The translations under genes and the position numbers were made by a program. The notes under the pieces are model-generated. The model was given only the letters and a program-made list of their open reading frames with translations. It searched no databases and had not been told where the DNA came from. Of a DNA stretch of 8,732 bases, positions 1 to 5,964 are shown piece by piece. Every line of letters begins with the position of its first letter. Position 1 is the first letter of the stretch. Origin of the DNA: Actinomycetota bacterium. Lineage in GTDB: Bacteria > Actinomycetota > CADDZG01 > WHSQ01. The stretch covers positions 1 through 8,732 of the forward strand of contig JACDBF010000374.1 in NCBI GenBank assembly GCA_013695055.1. Reading direction: 5' to 3'.

Positions 1-178
1 GGACACCACGGTGATCGCGCTGTGGCTCGGGCACGAAGGCGTGGAGACCACCCAGATCTATCTTCACGCCGACCTCGCCATCAAGGAGCGAGCCCTCGCC
101 CGCACCGCACCGGCAGACACCAAGCCCGGCCGATACCGCGCCCCCGACACGCTCATGGCCTTCCTCGAAGGGTTGTGA
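1..178 (+). CDS. Tyrosine recombinase/integrase, C-terminal fragment (5' end outside window)
   Basis: The frame is open from base 2 to a TGA at 176-178, giving the last 58 residues of a phage-integrase-type (XerC/D-like) site-specific recombinase. The visible part carries the end of the catalytic domain: W-L-G-H (His at fragment residue 11), then E-T-T-Q-I-Y-L-H-A-D, whose Tyr at about residue 20 (codon 59-61) matches the nucleophile that forms the 3'-phosphotyrosyl link to DNA. A short tail of about 38 residues follows. The conserved Arg and the other catalytic residues lie upstream of the window. A run of short inverted repeats starts at the base after the stop, consistent with the enzyme's own recombination sites. 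In some mobile elements such recombinases occur in tandem sets of two or three; whether this is the last of a set cannot be seen. Confidence 0.85.
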   Translation, partial: DTTVIALWLGHEGVETTQIYLHADLAIKERALARTAPADTKPGRYRAPDTLMAFLEGL

Positions 179-286
179 TTATGCCGACTCCATAACCAGG
201 AGATCCCTTTCCCAGGTGGCCTCTCGCGTCCTGCTCGGCATAATCCGCTGCTCGGCATAATGTAGTTTATGCCGATATCTGCATAA
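179..286. repeat. Cluster of TTATGCCGA repeats (recombination-site array / element end)
   Basis: Four exact copies of one 9-mer lie here. TTATGCCGA is at 179-187 and 267-275; its complement TCGGCATAA is at 235-243 and 252-260. The two complement copies sit in a longer 14-bp direct repeat, CTGCTCGGCATAAT, at 231-244 and 248-261 (17-bp period). TTATGC at 267-272 also pairs with GCATAA at 281-286. The array begins immediately after the recombinase stop and ends where transposase homology begins (about 285-288). Inverted arms around a short spacer are what tyrosine recombinases bind, so I read this as the element's terminus or attachment site. Confidence 0.7.
252..275. other. Candidate tyrosine-recombinase core site (9-bp arms, 6-bp spacer)
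   Basis: TCGGCATAA (252-260) and TTATGCCGA (267-275) are perfect inverted arms around the 6-bp spacer TGTAGT. Tyrosine recombinases typically use about 9-13 bp binding arms around a 6-8 bp crossover region, so the geometry fits a strand-exchange core. It lies 74 bp downstream of a recombinase stop codon. The arms and spacing are read directly from the sequence; the role is inferred. Confidence 0.5.
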
Positions 287-287
287 G

Positions 288-755
288 ATCCACAAGAGAA
301 GAAACGCGATCGATCACCTCCCCGATCACATGCACGCGTCCGTCACCAAGAAGATGGAGCCCGCCTACAAGATGCGCGACTTCGGCGCCGCCAAGCGCTC
401 GCTTCAGGATCTCGCCAAGTCACTCGACGCGCAGCACCCCGGTGCGGCCGCGTCGCTCCGAGAGGGTCTCGAGGAGACGCTCACGGTCGTTCGCCTCGGG
501 CTGTCGCCGTCGCTGCAACGGACGCTGCGCTCGACCAACACCATCGAGTCGATGATCTCGATCGGGCGCACGACGATGAGAAACGTCAAGCGCTGGCGCG
601 ACGCCAAGATGATCGAGCGCTGGACCGCGGCCGGCATGCTCGAAGCCGAGAGGCGCTTCTACCGGGCGCAGGGATTCCGCGACATCCCCGCGTTGCAGGC
701 TGCGCTTCGTTCTTGTCTCAGGGAGGTGATTGGATCGCAGGAGGAAGCCGCGTAG
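288..755 (+). pseudogene. IS256-family (Mutator-type) transposase, 5'-truncated remnant
   Basis: The frame is open from 261 to a TAG at 753-755. Family-like sequence begins about 288 with I-H-K-R-R-N, the position of the family's usual xHKxRNV segment, upstream of the first ATG at 330. That ATG is therefore not a true start and the N-terminal half is missing. The remaining 155 or so residues include P-G-A-A-A-S-L-R-E-G-L-E-E-T-L-T-V, the hallmark S-T-N-T-I-E-S (which holds the conserved Glu as I recall the family), the R-N-V-K-R-W-R block, and W-T-A-A-G-M-L-E-A-E-R near the end. Full-length members are about 390-420 residues, so more than half is lost, including the first two catalytic Asp. 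The break coincides with the right edge of the TTATGCCGA array, suggesting the recombinase element inserted into this gene. It should be inactive. Confidence 0.85.
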
Positions 756-775
756 TGTGTCATCAGTCAGTGGAG

Positions 776-800
776 GGCCGTCTCAAAATCCACGACGGCC
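776..800. terminator. GC-rich hairpin after the transposase remnant
   Basis: GGCCGTC (776-782) and GACGGCC (794-800) form a perfect 7-bp stem with an 11-base loop, 21 bases after the transposase stop. There is no T-run after it, so a classical intrinsic terminator is not supported. It could be a U-tract-less terminator or part of an IS end. It lies 155 bases before the first metabolic gene. Confidence 0.3.
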
Positions 801-811
801 GGGACATCCTC
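786..811. mobile_element. Possible right end of the IS256-family element
   Basis: About 30 bases past the transposase stop, the segment from AAAATCCACGACGG to GGGACATCCTC resembles in style the terminal repeats I associate with actinobacterial IS256-type elements. The left end is not in the window, so no inverted-repeat partner or target duplication can be checked. It overlaps the hairpin at 776-800. Confidence 0.25.
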
Positions 812-849
812 ATCGATCCCCGCGCACAGAAAGGTGCGACGATTGCCAC

Positions 850-879
850 TTGACCGTCGCTCTCGCTTTCCGGTATCGC
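850..879 (+). promoter_or_regulatory. Weak sigma70-like promoter candidate upstream of SDR1
   Basis: TTGACC (850-855) is followed after 18 bases by TATCGC (874-879), about 76 bases before the SDR1 start. The -35 matches five of six consensus bases; the -10 is poor. The rest of the 756-955 gap holds the hairpin, the possible IS end and an untranslated leader. I see no convincing gene there. Confidence 0.3.
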
Positions 880-943
880 TACGGATGTAGGCACTTGGTT
901 TGTCTCAGCCTGTCGATGTCTGCGCAGCTACCGACGATTTCGG

Positions 944-950
944 AAAGGAA
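944..950 (+). promoter_or_regulatory. Ribosome binding site of SDR1
   Basis: AAAGGAA lies 5 bases before the ATG at 956. It favours that ATG over an in-frame ATG nine bases further on (965). Confidence 0.65.
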
Positions 951-955
951 CGACC

Positions 956-1759
956 ATGACCGGGATGCTTGAAGGCAAGATCGCCCTGATAACAGGCGCG
1001 GGCTCAGGGATCGGGAGGTCTACAGCTCTGGAGTTCCAAAGTGAAGGGGCGAAGGTCGTCGTCTCGGATATCAACGAAGAGCTGGGGCACGACACGGAAA
1101 GCCTCGTGCGCGAAGCAGGTGGAACAGCACTCTTCGTTCATTGTGATGTGACGAACATGCAACAGATCCTTGCTCTCGTTGACAGAACCGTCGCAGAGTT
1201 CGGCCGCCTGGACTGCGCCTTCAACAACGCTGGTGTCGAAGGCGCTCTCGCAACCACCGCGAACTATCCACTGGACGAGTGGGAACTCGTCATCAAGGTG
1301 AACCTCACGGGAGTATGGATGTGCATGAGGGCGGAACTTCCACAAATGGAAGCCCAGGGGGGCGGCTCGATAGTCAATGCGGCATCCGGACTCGGGCTTC
1401 AGGGGTACGCCTTTCTCTCCGGCTACAGCGCGTCGAAACACGGAGTCATTGGGCTGACGAAGACAGCCGCGCTCGAATATGCGGCTCAGAACGTTCGGGT
1501 GAACGCCGTATGTCCCGGTTGGATCGAGACGCCGATGGTGATGCAACGGGGTACCTGGCCGGGGCGAGACCCAGAGACCTACAAAAAGATCGCGGAGCTA
1601 CATGCGGCGAAGCGGCTCGGACAGCCCGAGGAAGTCGCGCGAGCAGTAGCCTGGCTGAGCTCCGATCTATCGTCTTTCGTCACCGGACATGCCTTATCCG
1701 TGGACGGCGGTTACGGCGCTGGCCGAATCGGCCCCCACGTGCCGATCAGCGACCAATGA
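956..1759 (+). CDS. SDR-family NAD(P)-dependent oxidoreductase (SDR1)
   Basis: A 267-residue classical short-chain dehydrogenase/reductase, a cytoplasmic enzyme that interconverts an alcohol and a ketone using a nicotinamide cofactor. All family landmarks are present: T-G-A-G-S-G-I-G (13-20) cofactor loop, Asp38 at the end of beta-2 (favours NAD(H) over NADP(H)), C-D-V (63-65), N-N-A-G (90-93), and the catalytic set Asn116, Ser144, Tyr157, Lys161. The C-terminus has the usual S-V-D-G-G-Y, then a tail of about 14 residues. ATG 956 is supported by AAAGGAA. The stop overlaps the next gene's start (ATGA, 1756-1759), so SDR1 and the GATase-like hydrolase are probably co-translated. In this context it may oxidise a hydroxyl of a glutamylated or free amino alcohol or hydroxyacid, but the substrate is not readable. 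The family assignment is firm. Confidence 0.93.
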   Translation: MTGMLEGKIALITGAGSGIGRSTALEFQSEGAKVVVSDINEELGHDTESLVREAGGTALFVHCDVTNMQQILALVDRTVAEFGRLDCAFNNAGVEGALATTANYPLDEWELVIKVNLTGVWMCMRAELPQMEAQGGGSIVNAASGLGLQGYAFLSGYSASKHGVIGLTKTAALEYAAQNVRVNAVCPGWIETPMVMQRGTWPGRDPETYKKIAELHAAKRLGQPEEVARAVAWLSSDLSSFVTGHALSVDGGYGAGRIGPHVPISDQ

Positions 1760-2514
1760 CCGACGGCCGCAAGGAGGACCAGGCGCGGGCGGTTCGACCG
1801 GTTCTCTGCGTTCGGCATCAGCCTTCGGCTCCGTTGGGTGTCGGACAACCAGTGTTCGAGGAGCGAGGGTTGCCCTTCGTCTACCTCGACGCCTGGAGGA
1901 CGGATGAAGTCCCGGCGCTGCAGGATTTCTCTGGACTCGTGGTTCTCGGCGGAGAGATGCACGCACACAAGATGGACGAGTATCCATTCCTGCGCGTCGT
2001 AAGGGATCTGATGCGAGAGGCCGTGGACGAAGAGATGCCCGTCTTCGGCATCTGTCTGGGAGGCCAGATCCTCGCTGCGGCGATGGGATCTGAGGTTGGT
2101 GCTTCTGCCGAGCGGGAGATCGGTTTCTACCGTCTGACGCCGACCGAGGCCGGGAAGACCGACAAGGTCCTGGCCGCTCACGCGTCCGATGCCCTGGTGT
2201 TCCAGTTCCACGAAGACACTTTCGACCTCCCAGATGGGGCCGAGCTGCTGTTCTCGACACCCGCGGTTCCTCATCAAGCGTTCCGGATGGGTGACCGAGC
2301 CTATGGAGTCCAGTTCCATCCCGAGGTGACGAGGACGGAGGTCGTCGCGTGGGCCGAACTCGCCGGAGGCGACGAGGTCCTGGAGCCGGAATGGGGCATC
2401 ACGATCCAGGAACTCATCACCCAGGCCGACCGGCACCTCGCGAAGAGCCAGGAGGCAGGGCGCGAGGCATTTGCGCGGTTCATCGAACTCGTCGAACGCG
2501 CAGAGCGTGGCTAG
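1756..2514 (+). CDS. Class I glutamine amidotransferase-like hydrolase (GATase1; possible gamma-glutamyl-amide hydrolase)
   Basis: 252 residues from an ATG overlapping the SDR1 stop. No separate strong ribosome site is seen, so coupling is likely. The whole protein is one GATase1 domain with an intact triad: nucleophile Cys100 in G-I-C-L-G-G-Q, and His188 and Glu190 in V-Q-F-H-P-E-V. The oxyanion-side loop is L-G-G-E-M-H-A-H (64-71), where many relatives have G-G-P-M-S/N. F-H-E-D-T-F-D-L-P (151-159) is typical of the GMP-synthase-like, stand-alone branch. These domains hydrolyse gamma-glutamyl amide bonds, releasing glutamate and an amine or ammonia. No ATP-pyrophosphatase or other synthetase domain is fused. 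The synthetase-like ligase downstream suggests the PuuA/PuuD or AtdA1/AtdA2 pairing: the ligase attaches glutamate, this enzyme removes it. A GMP-synthase-type ammonia donor is less likely here. Family sure; substrate inferred. Confidence 0.9.
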   Translation: MTDGRKEDQARAVRPVLCVRHQPSAPLGVGQPVFEERGLPFVYLDAWRTDEVPALQDFSGLVVLGGEMHAHKMDEYPFLRVVRDLMREAVDEEMPVFGICLGGQILAAAMGSEVGASAEREIGFYRLTPTEAGKTDKVLAAHASDALVFQFHEDTFDLPDGAELLFSTPAVPHQAFRMGDRAYGVQFHPEVTRTEVVAWAELAGGDEVLEPEWGITIQELITQADRHLAKSQEAGREAFARFIELVERAERG

Positions 2515-2532
2515 TCCGGCGCGTGTGCTCGC

Positions 2533-2538
2533 TTGACA
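2533..2538 (+). promoter_or_regulatory. -35-like TTGACA in the gap before the synthetase-like gene
   Basis: A perfect TTGACA lies 19 bases after the GATase stop and 102 bases before the synthetase start. No good -10 is found at 16-18 bases (TTGCGT at 2556-2561 is the nearest and is poor). It may be half of an internal promoter, giving the downstream genes their own start. Confidence 0.3.
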
Positions 2539-2568
2539 TCTCGCTCCGCGTCTGCTTGCGTGTGGTTT

Positions 2569-2581
2569 GATGTCTGACATC
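2569..2581. promoter_or_regulatory. Palindrome GATGTC-T-GACATC, possible operator
   Basis: Perfect 6-bp arms around one base, 59 bases before the GTG of the synthetase-like gene. The arm GACATC recurs at 2535-2540, overlapping the TTGACA. The core GTCTGAC fits the GT-N3-AC centre of GntR/FadR-type operators, but the outer positions do not match TNGTNNNACNA. No regulator gene is in the window. Confidence 0.35.
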
Positions 2582-2640
2582 TGCCTCCACTGCCAAGATC
2601 GAGGGACCCGCGGCGCGCGGCCGTCTGTCGGAGACAATCG

Positions 2641-3966
2641 GTGAGTGACCACTCTCCCGGCGACTTCAAGCGCATCAGGATCGAGGTACCCGACGACCAC
2701 GGCGTCCTGCGAGGCAAGATCGTCCCTTCCGCCAAGGTCGAGTCGCCTCACGGCGCCGCTTTCTGCAGCGCGATCCTCGGCCTTACGGTGGCCGATGACG
2801 TGTACGTCAGCGAGTTCGCAGGCCCCGAAGAAGGGTGGCCGGACATAAGTGTCTTCCCCGATCTGTCCACGCTGAGGCCCGTTCCCTGGGAGCCATCGAT
2901 GGGCGCTGTGCTCGCCGACTACCGGCAGGCCGACGGGGGTCCGCATCCGCTCTGTCAGCGAGAGGCGGTCCGCAGAGCCGGTCGCCGGCTGTCGGATCTG
3001 GGCTACCACAGCGAGGTCGCACTCGAATTCGAGATTTTCATGTTCCAGGCCGATCCGGAGGCGGTGGATAGGCACCGCTATCGGGACCTGAAACCTCTGT
3101 CTCGCATCCAGCAGGCGTACAGCTTCCAGCGCCTCCCGCAGATGTCCCCTTTCGTCGACGACCTTTTCGAAGGCATGGAAACGTACGGCGTACCTCTCGA
3201 AAGCCTGCATACGGAGCTTGGTTATGGGGTGATCGAGGTCGCGCTCAAACACGCTCCGGCTCTCGAGGCCGCGGATCGTGCAGCGAGGTTCAAGCTCGGG
3301 ATCAAGGAGATCGCCGCTCGACATGCCCTGGTGCCTACCTTCATGGCGAAGTGGAAAGAAGACGAGCCCGGATCGTCCGGCCACATCCACCAAAGCTTGT
3401 GGCGCGAGGGAACCAGCGCGTTCTGGACGGACTCCGGTGGTGTTTCCGACACCCTCGCCTGCTATGTGGAAGGTCTTCTGTCCACTGCTAAGGATCTCTC
3501 GATCGTGTACGGCCCCAATCTGAACTCGTTCCGCCGCCCCAATCCGAAGAATTGGGCTCCCACGACCGCCAGTTGGGGCGAAGACAATCGCTTGACCTGC
3601 GTCCGTGTCATGACTCATCACCCCGACTACTGCCGAGCTGAGATGCGTAGGCCCGGAGCAGATCTCGCCATCTACCTCTCGGTCGCGGGAAGTCTGGCCT
3701 CAGGAGCTCTTGGGATCGAGCAAGGACTCAAGCTCCGGCCACAATCCCAAGGAGATCCCACCGGCGATCCGGAAACCCCGCTGCTTCCGGTATCTTTCGA
3801 GGAGGCTCTCGACGCTCTTCGTAACTCCACGGTCGCTTGTGAGCTACTGGGCAAAGAGATGGTCGATCACTACGTGATCGGACGCGAAGCCGAGTTGGAG
3901 AGCACCGCCGCGCATCGTGCCCGCATCCCCGACTGGGAGCTCGAACGCTACTTCGAGAACACCTGA
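2641..3966 (+). CDS. Glutamine synthetase-family ligase (GlnA-like; probable gamma-glutamyl-amine synthetase)
   Basis: 441 residues, starting at a GTG with GGAGA six bases upstream (2630-2634). The N-terminal 100 or so residues match the beta-grasp part, and the rest is the GS catalytic barrel. Metal/active-site positions are present: E-F-E (Glu129, Glu131), H-T-E-L-G-Y-G-V-I-E (Glu192, Glu199), G-S-S-G-H-I-H-Q-S-L (His248, His250), N-S-F-R-R (295-299), N-R (316-317), and R-A-E-M-R-R-P-G (332-339). The family activates the gamma-carboxyl of glutamate with ATP and joins it to ammonia or an amine. The adenylylation loop of housekeeping GS (N-L-Y-D-L-P) is not seen; that region reads L-R-P-Q-S-Q-G-D-P. 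This favours a specialised member such as PuuA, IpuC, AtdA1 or gamma-glutamylmethylamide synthetase. The GATase-type hydrolase immediately upstream supports amine glutamylation over nitrogen assimilation. Amine identity unknown. Confidence 0.92.
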   Translation: MSDHSPGDFKRIRIEVPDDHGVLRGKIVPSAKVESPHGAAFCSAILGLTVADDVYVSEFAGPEEGWPDISVFPDLSTLRPVPWEPSMGAVLADYRQADGGPHPLCQREAVRRAGRRLSDLGYHSEVALEFEIFMFQADPEAVDRHRYRDLKPLSRIQQAYSFQRLPQMSPFVDDLFEGMETYGVPLESLHTELGYGVIEVALKHAPALEAADRAARFKLGIKEIAARHALVPTFMAKWKEDEPGSSGHIHQSLWREGTSAFWTDSGGVSDTLACYVEGLLSTAKDLSIVYGPNLNSFRRPNPKNWAPTTASWGEDNRLTCVRVMTHHPDYCRAEMRRPGADLAIYLSVAGSLASGALGIEQGLKLRPQSQGDPTGDPETPLLPVSFEEALDALRNSTVACELLGKEMVDHYVIGREAELESTAAHRARIPDWELERYFENT

Positions 3967-4015
3967 AAAGGAAACGGAAGTGATCGACAGACGAACCCTG
4001 CCGTCCAGGAAGGAG
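3967..4015 (+). promoter_or_regulatory. Two ribosome sites that leave the E1-alpha start ambiguous
   Basis: AAGGAG (4010-4015) lies 12 bases before ATG 4028, a rather long spacing. AAAGGAA (3967-3973) lies an ideal 6 bases before an in-frame GTG at 3980. The GTG would add 16 residues (V-I-D-R-R-T-L-P-S-R-...). I chose ATG 4028 because relatives begin close to the first E1-alpha helix, but the GTG is a real alternative. Confidence 0.4.
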
Positions 4016-4027
4016 CAGAACGGTCAA

Positions 4028-4990
4028 ATGACAGAAAAGGTCGTCCTGAAAGAACGAGGCGAGTCCTGGTTGCGGACGATGGTCCGCGGCCGGCTTTTCG
4101 AGCAGAGCCTCGGCGAGCTGTACGAGAGAGGCGAGCTTGTCGGGGTGGTGCACCTATCTATCGGACTGGAGGCCACGGCCGCAGGCGTTTGCTCGAACCT
4201 CCGCAAGGGGGATCAGATCACCTCCACCCATCGCGGCCATAACCACATGATCGCCCGAGGCCTGGAGCCCGAGAGGATGTTCGCCGAGATCCTGGGGCGG
4301 TCCACCGGGTATTGCGGGGGCAAGGGAGGTTCCATGCACGTCGCGAACTTCGAACTCGGATCCGTTGGGGCCAATGGGATCGTCGGTGCCGGTGTCCCGA
4401 TGGCAGCGGGGCTGGGGGTGGCAGCCCAGAAACTCGGCACCGGCAACGTTGCGGTGGCCTTCTGCGGAGACGGAGCCGCCAACCAGGGCGTGGTGTGGGA
4501 GTCGCTGAACCTGGCGGCTCTTTGGAAGATCCCCGTGATCTTCGTCTGCGAGAACAACGGATTCAGTGAATTCACACCTACCGACCGTGTGACGGCCGGG
4601 CCCGGCATAGCCGATCGCGCGATCGGATACGGGGTCTCCGGCGTGGTCGTGGACGGGACGAACGTCGGTGCAGTTAGCGCCGTCGCCGAAGGAGCGATCG
4701 ACCGGGCACGCAGCGGCGAAGGGCCAACCTTCATCGAAACGAGAGCCGAGCGATGGCGCGGACACCACGAAGGCGAGGAGAGCTATGTCGGCACCTATCG
4801 CGAAACGAAAGAATTCAAGGACCCCATCGTGCAGTTGATCCAGGAGATGGATGCGGCAGGACTAGATGGCAGTCTCTTATACGAGAAGATACACGCGGAG
4901 GAGAAGGATCTGATCGAGCGTTCGCTGGCTGTCGCGCAGCAAGCGCCCTTGCCTGAACTTTCCACTGCTCTTGAGGATGTCTTCTCGTGA
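4028..4990 (+). CDS. Thiamine-diphosphate dehydrogenase E1 component, alpha subunit (AcoA/PdhA-like)
   Basis: 320 residues from ATG 4028. With the beta subunit it would form the ThDP enzyme that decarboxylates a 2-oxoacid, or cleaves an acyloin such as acetoin, and passes the acyl group to a lipoyl arm. Visible landmarks: V-V-H-L-S-I-G-L-E-A (40-49), T-H-R-G-H-N-H (67-73), G-G-K-G-G-S-M-H (97-104), G-A-N-G-I-V-G-A-G (114-122), and the ThDP/Mg motif from G-D-G (147-149) to N-N (176-177), about 27 residues apart as expected. R-W-R-G-H-H-E-G-E follows later. The length is that of bacterial acetoin-dehydrogenase-type alpha subunits, and the protein is not fused to beta. It starts 61 bases after the synthetase-like gene, and its stop overlaps the beta-subunit start by GTGA. 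An alternative GTG start at 3980 is possible. Acetoin, pyruvate and branched-chain oxoacid enzymes cannot be separated from sequence alone. Confidence 0.93.
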   Translation: MTEKVVLKERGESWLRTMVRGRLFEQSLGELYERGELVGVVHLSIGLEATAAGVCSNLRKGDQITSTHRGHNHMIARGLEPERMFAEILGRSTGYCGGKGGSMHVANFELGSVGANGIVGAGVPMAAGLGVAAQKLGTGNVAVAFCGDGAANQGVVWESLNLAALWKIPVIFVCENNGFSEFTPTDRVTAGPGIADRAIGYGVSGVVVDGTNVGAVSAVAEGAIDRARSGEGPTFIETRAERWRGHHEGEESYVGTYRETKEFKDPIVQLIQEMDAAGLDGSLLYEKIHAEEKDLIERSLAVAQQAPLPELSTALEDVFS

Positions 4991-5964
4991 GCCCGACATC
5001 CACCGCCAAGCGACTCACTCCTGCAATGGCAGATGCGATCGCACAAGAGATGCGCTCGGATCCAACGGTGTACCTGTGGGGGGTCGACGTCACCGTCGGA
5101 GTCATGGGACCCACGAGAGGTCTCGCGAAGGAATTCGGACCCGACAAGATCCGGGACTGCCCCATCTCCGAAGCCGGTTTCGTCGGCGCGGCGGTAGGCG
5201 CTGCGATCGGCGGGTTAAGGCCCATCGTAGACATCATGTTCTCTAGCTTCACCTATGTGGCCTTCGATCAGATCGTGAACCAGGCGGGCCGGATCCGGTA
5301 CATGACAGGAGGACAGCTATCTGTTCCGATGGTGATCATCGGCTCGGCTGGGGCAGCGGGTGCCAACGCGGCACAACACTCAGAGGTCCCTTCCGCGCTC
5401 TTCATGAATGCGGGAGGTCTCCGTGTCGCCTTCCCGTCTACGGCTCACCAGGCGTTCTGGCTGATGCGATCGGCCATAAGATCCGACGATCCCGTTGTGT
5501 TCCTCTTCCATCCTGCTCTCGCCTCCGCGCGTGGGGAGGTCCGAGACGAACCTCTCCACCTTGGAGACGCAGAGATCGGCCCGGAGGGAACGGACCTCTC
5601 CATTCTAGCCACCGGCATGATGGCGACGAGGGCCCGCGCTGCAGCAGCCGTCCTGGCTGAGCGCGGCATCTGGGCAGAGGTTGTGGACGTCTGTTCGCTG
5701 TCCCCATTGCCCTGGGACGCCATTTTGAAGTCCGTCCGCAAGACGGGGCGCGTCCTTGCGGTAGAAGAAGCGCGACTCACATGCTCGGCTGCCTCCGAGT
5801 TAGCGGCGGGGATCACCGAACGCGCCTGGGCCGATCTCAAGGCCCCCGTGAAGCGACTCGCGGTACCCGACACCCCTATCCCCTTCGCTCCCACCCTGGA
5901 GGAATCGCTCATCCCCTCCGAGGAGGACATTGTGAAGGCTGCGGAGGAGGTCGCAAGTGCCTGA
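4987..5964 (+). CDS. Thiamine-diphosphate dehydrogenase E1 component, beta subunit (AcoB/PdhB-like)
   Basis: 325 residues, GTG start overlapping the alpha stop by four bases, with GAGGA (4973-4977) nine bases upstream. It has the transketolase-like pyrimidine domain (about 9-180) and C-terminal transketolase domain (about 195-315). C-P-I-S-E (58-62) supplies the conserved Glu62 that activates the ThDP aminopyrimidine. A-F-D-Q-I-V-N-Q-A-G-R-I-R-Y-M (92-106) and Q-H-S (130-132, His131) are also present. Several usually constant positions differ: G-V-D-V (32-35) where relatives have G-E-D-V, D-I-M-F-S-S-F (82-88) for E-I-Q-F-x-D-F, A-G-G-L for P-G-L, and V-F-L-F-H-P-A-L where relatives have F-L-E-H-x-x-L-Y. 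This may reflect a non-standard acyl donor. It overlaps the lipoyl gene by eight bases, consistent with one E1/lipoyl unit. Confidence 0.92.
   Translation: MSPTSTAKRLTPAMADAIAQEMRSDPTVYLWGVDVTVGVMGPTRGLAKEFGPDKIRDCPISEAGFVGAAVGAAIGGLRPIVDIMFSSFTYVAFDQIVNQAGRIRYMTGGQLSVPMVIIGSAGAAGANAAQHSEVPSALFMNAGGLRVAFPSTAHQAFWLMRSAIRSDDPVVFLFHPALASARGEVRDEPLHLGDAEIGPEGTDLSILATGMMATRARAAAAVLAERGIWAEVVDVCSLSPLPWDAILKSVRKTGRVLAVEEARLTCSAASELAAGITERAWADLKAPVKRLAVPDTPIPFAPTLEESLIPSEEDIVKAAEEVASA
5943..5950 (+). promoter_or_regulatory. Strong ribosome binding site of the lipoyl protein
   Basis: GGAGGAGG lies six bases before the GTG at 5957, inside the end of the beta-subunit gene. It is the strongest ribosome site in the cluster and fixes the start of this small gene, suggesting a high dose of lipoyl carrier. 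Confidence 0.65.

Noticed and set aside
179..286. CRISPR-like array in the TTATGCCGA repeats
   Set aside because: Repeats are only 9-14 bp, in mixed orientation and with irregular spacing, unlike CRISPR; no cas genes.
730..972. An 80-codon frame between the transposase remnant and SDR1
   Set aside because: Low-complexity, Arg/Ser-rich product with no motif. It overlaps the transposase end, the hairpin and the SDR1 start.
1279..1755. Upstream extension of the GATase frame to 411 codons
   Set aside because: It lies wholly inside SDR1 in another frame and shows no domain. The ATG at 1756 fits the domain start and the ATGA overlap.
1711..3621. A 636-codon open frame on the minus strand
   Set aside because: It is antisense to the GATase-like and GS-like genes, whose motifs are unmistakable. 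Its protein has no recognisable motif; long antisense frames are common in GC-rich coding DNA.
3917..4027. Longer E1-alpha start at 3917
   Set aside because: It would overlap the synthetase-like gene by 50 bases and add residues unlike the family. GTG 3980 or ATG 4028 are better.
3967..4027. Thiamine-pyrophosphate riboswitch before the E1 genes
   Set aside because: The gap is only 61 bases and has no THI-box-like helices.
4154..4768. Minus-strand frames opposite E1-alpha (204 and 173 codons)
   Set aside because: Shadows of a clear ThDP E1-alpha gene; no motifs or ribosome sites of their own.
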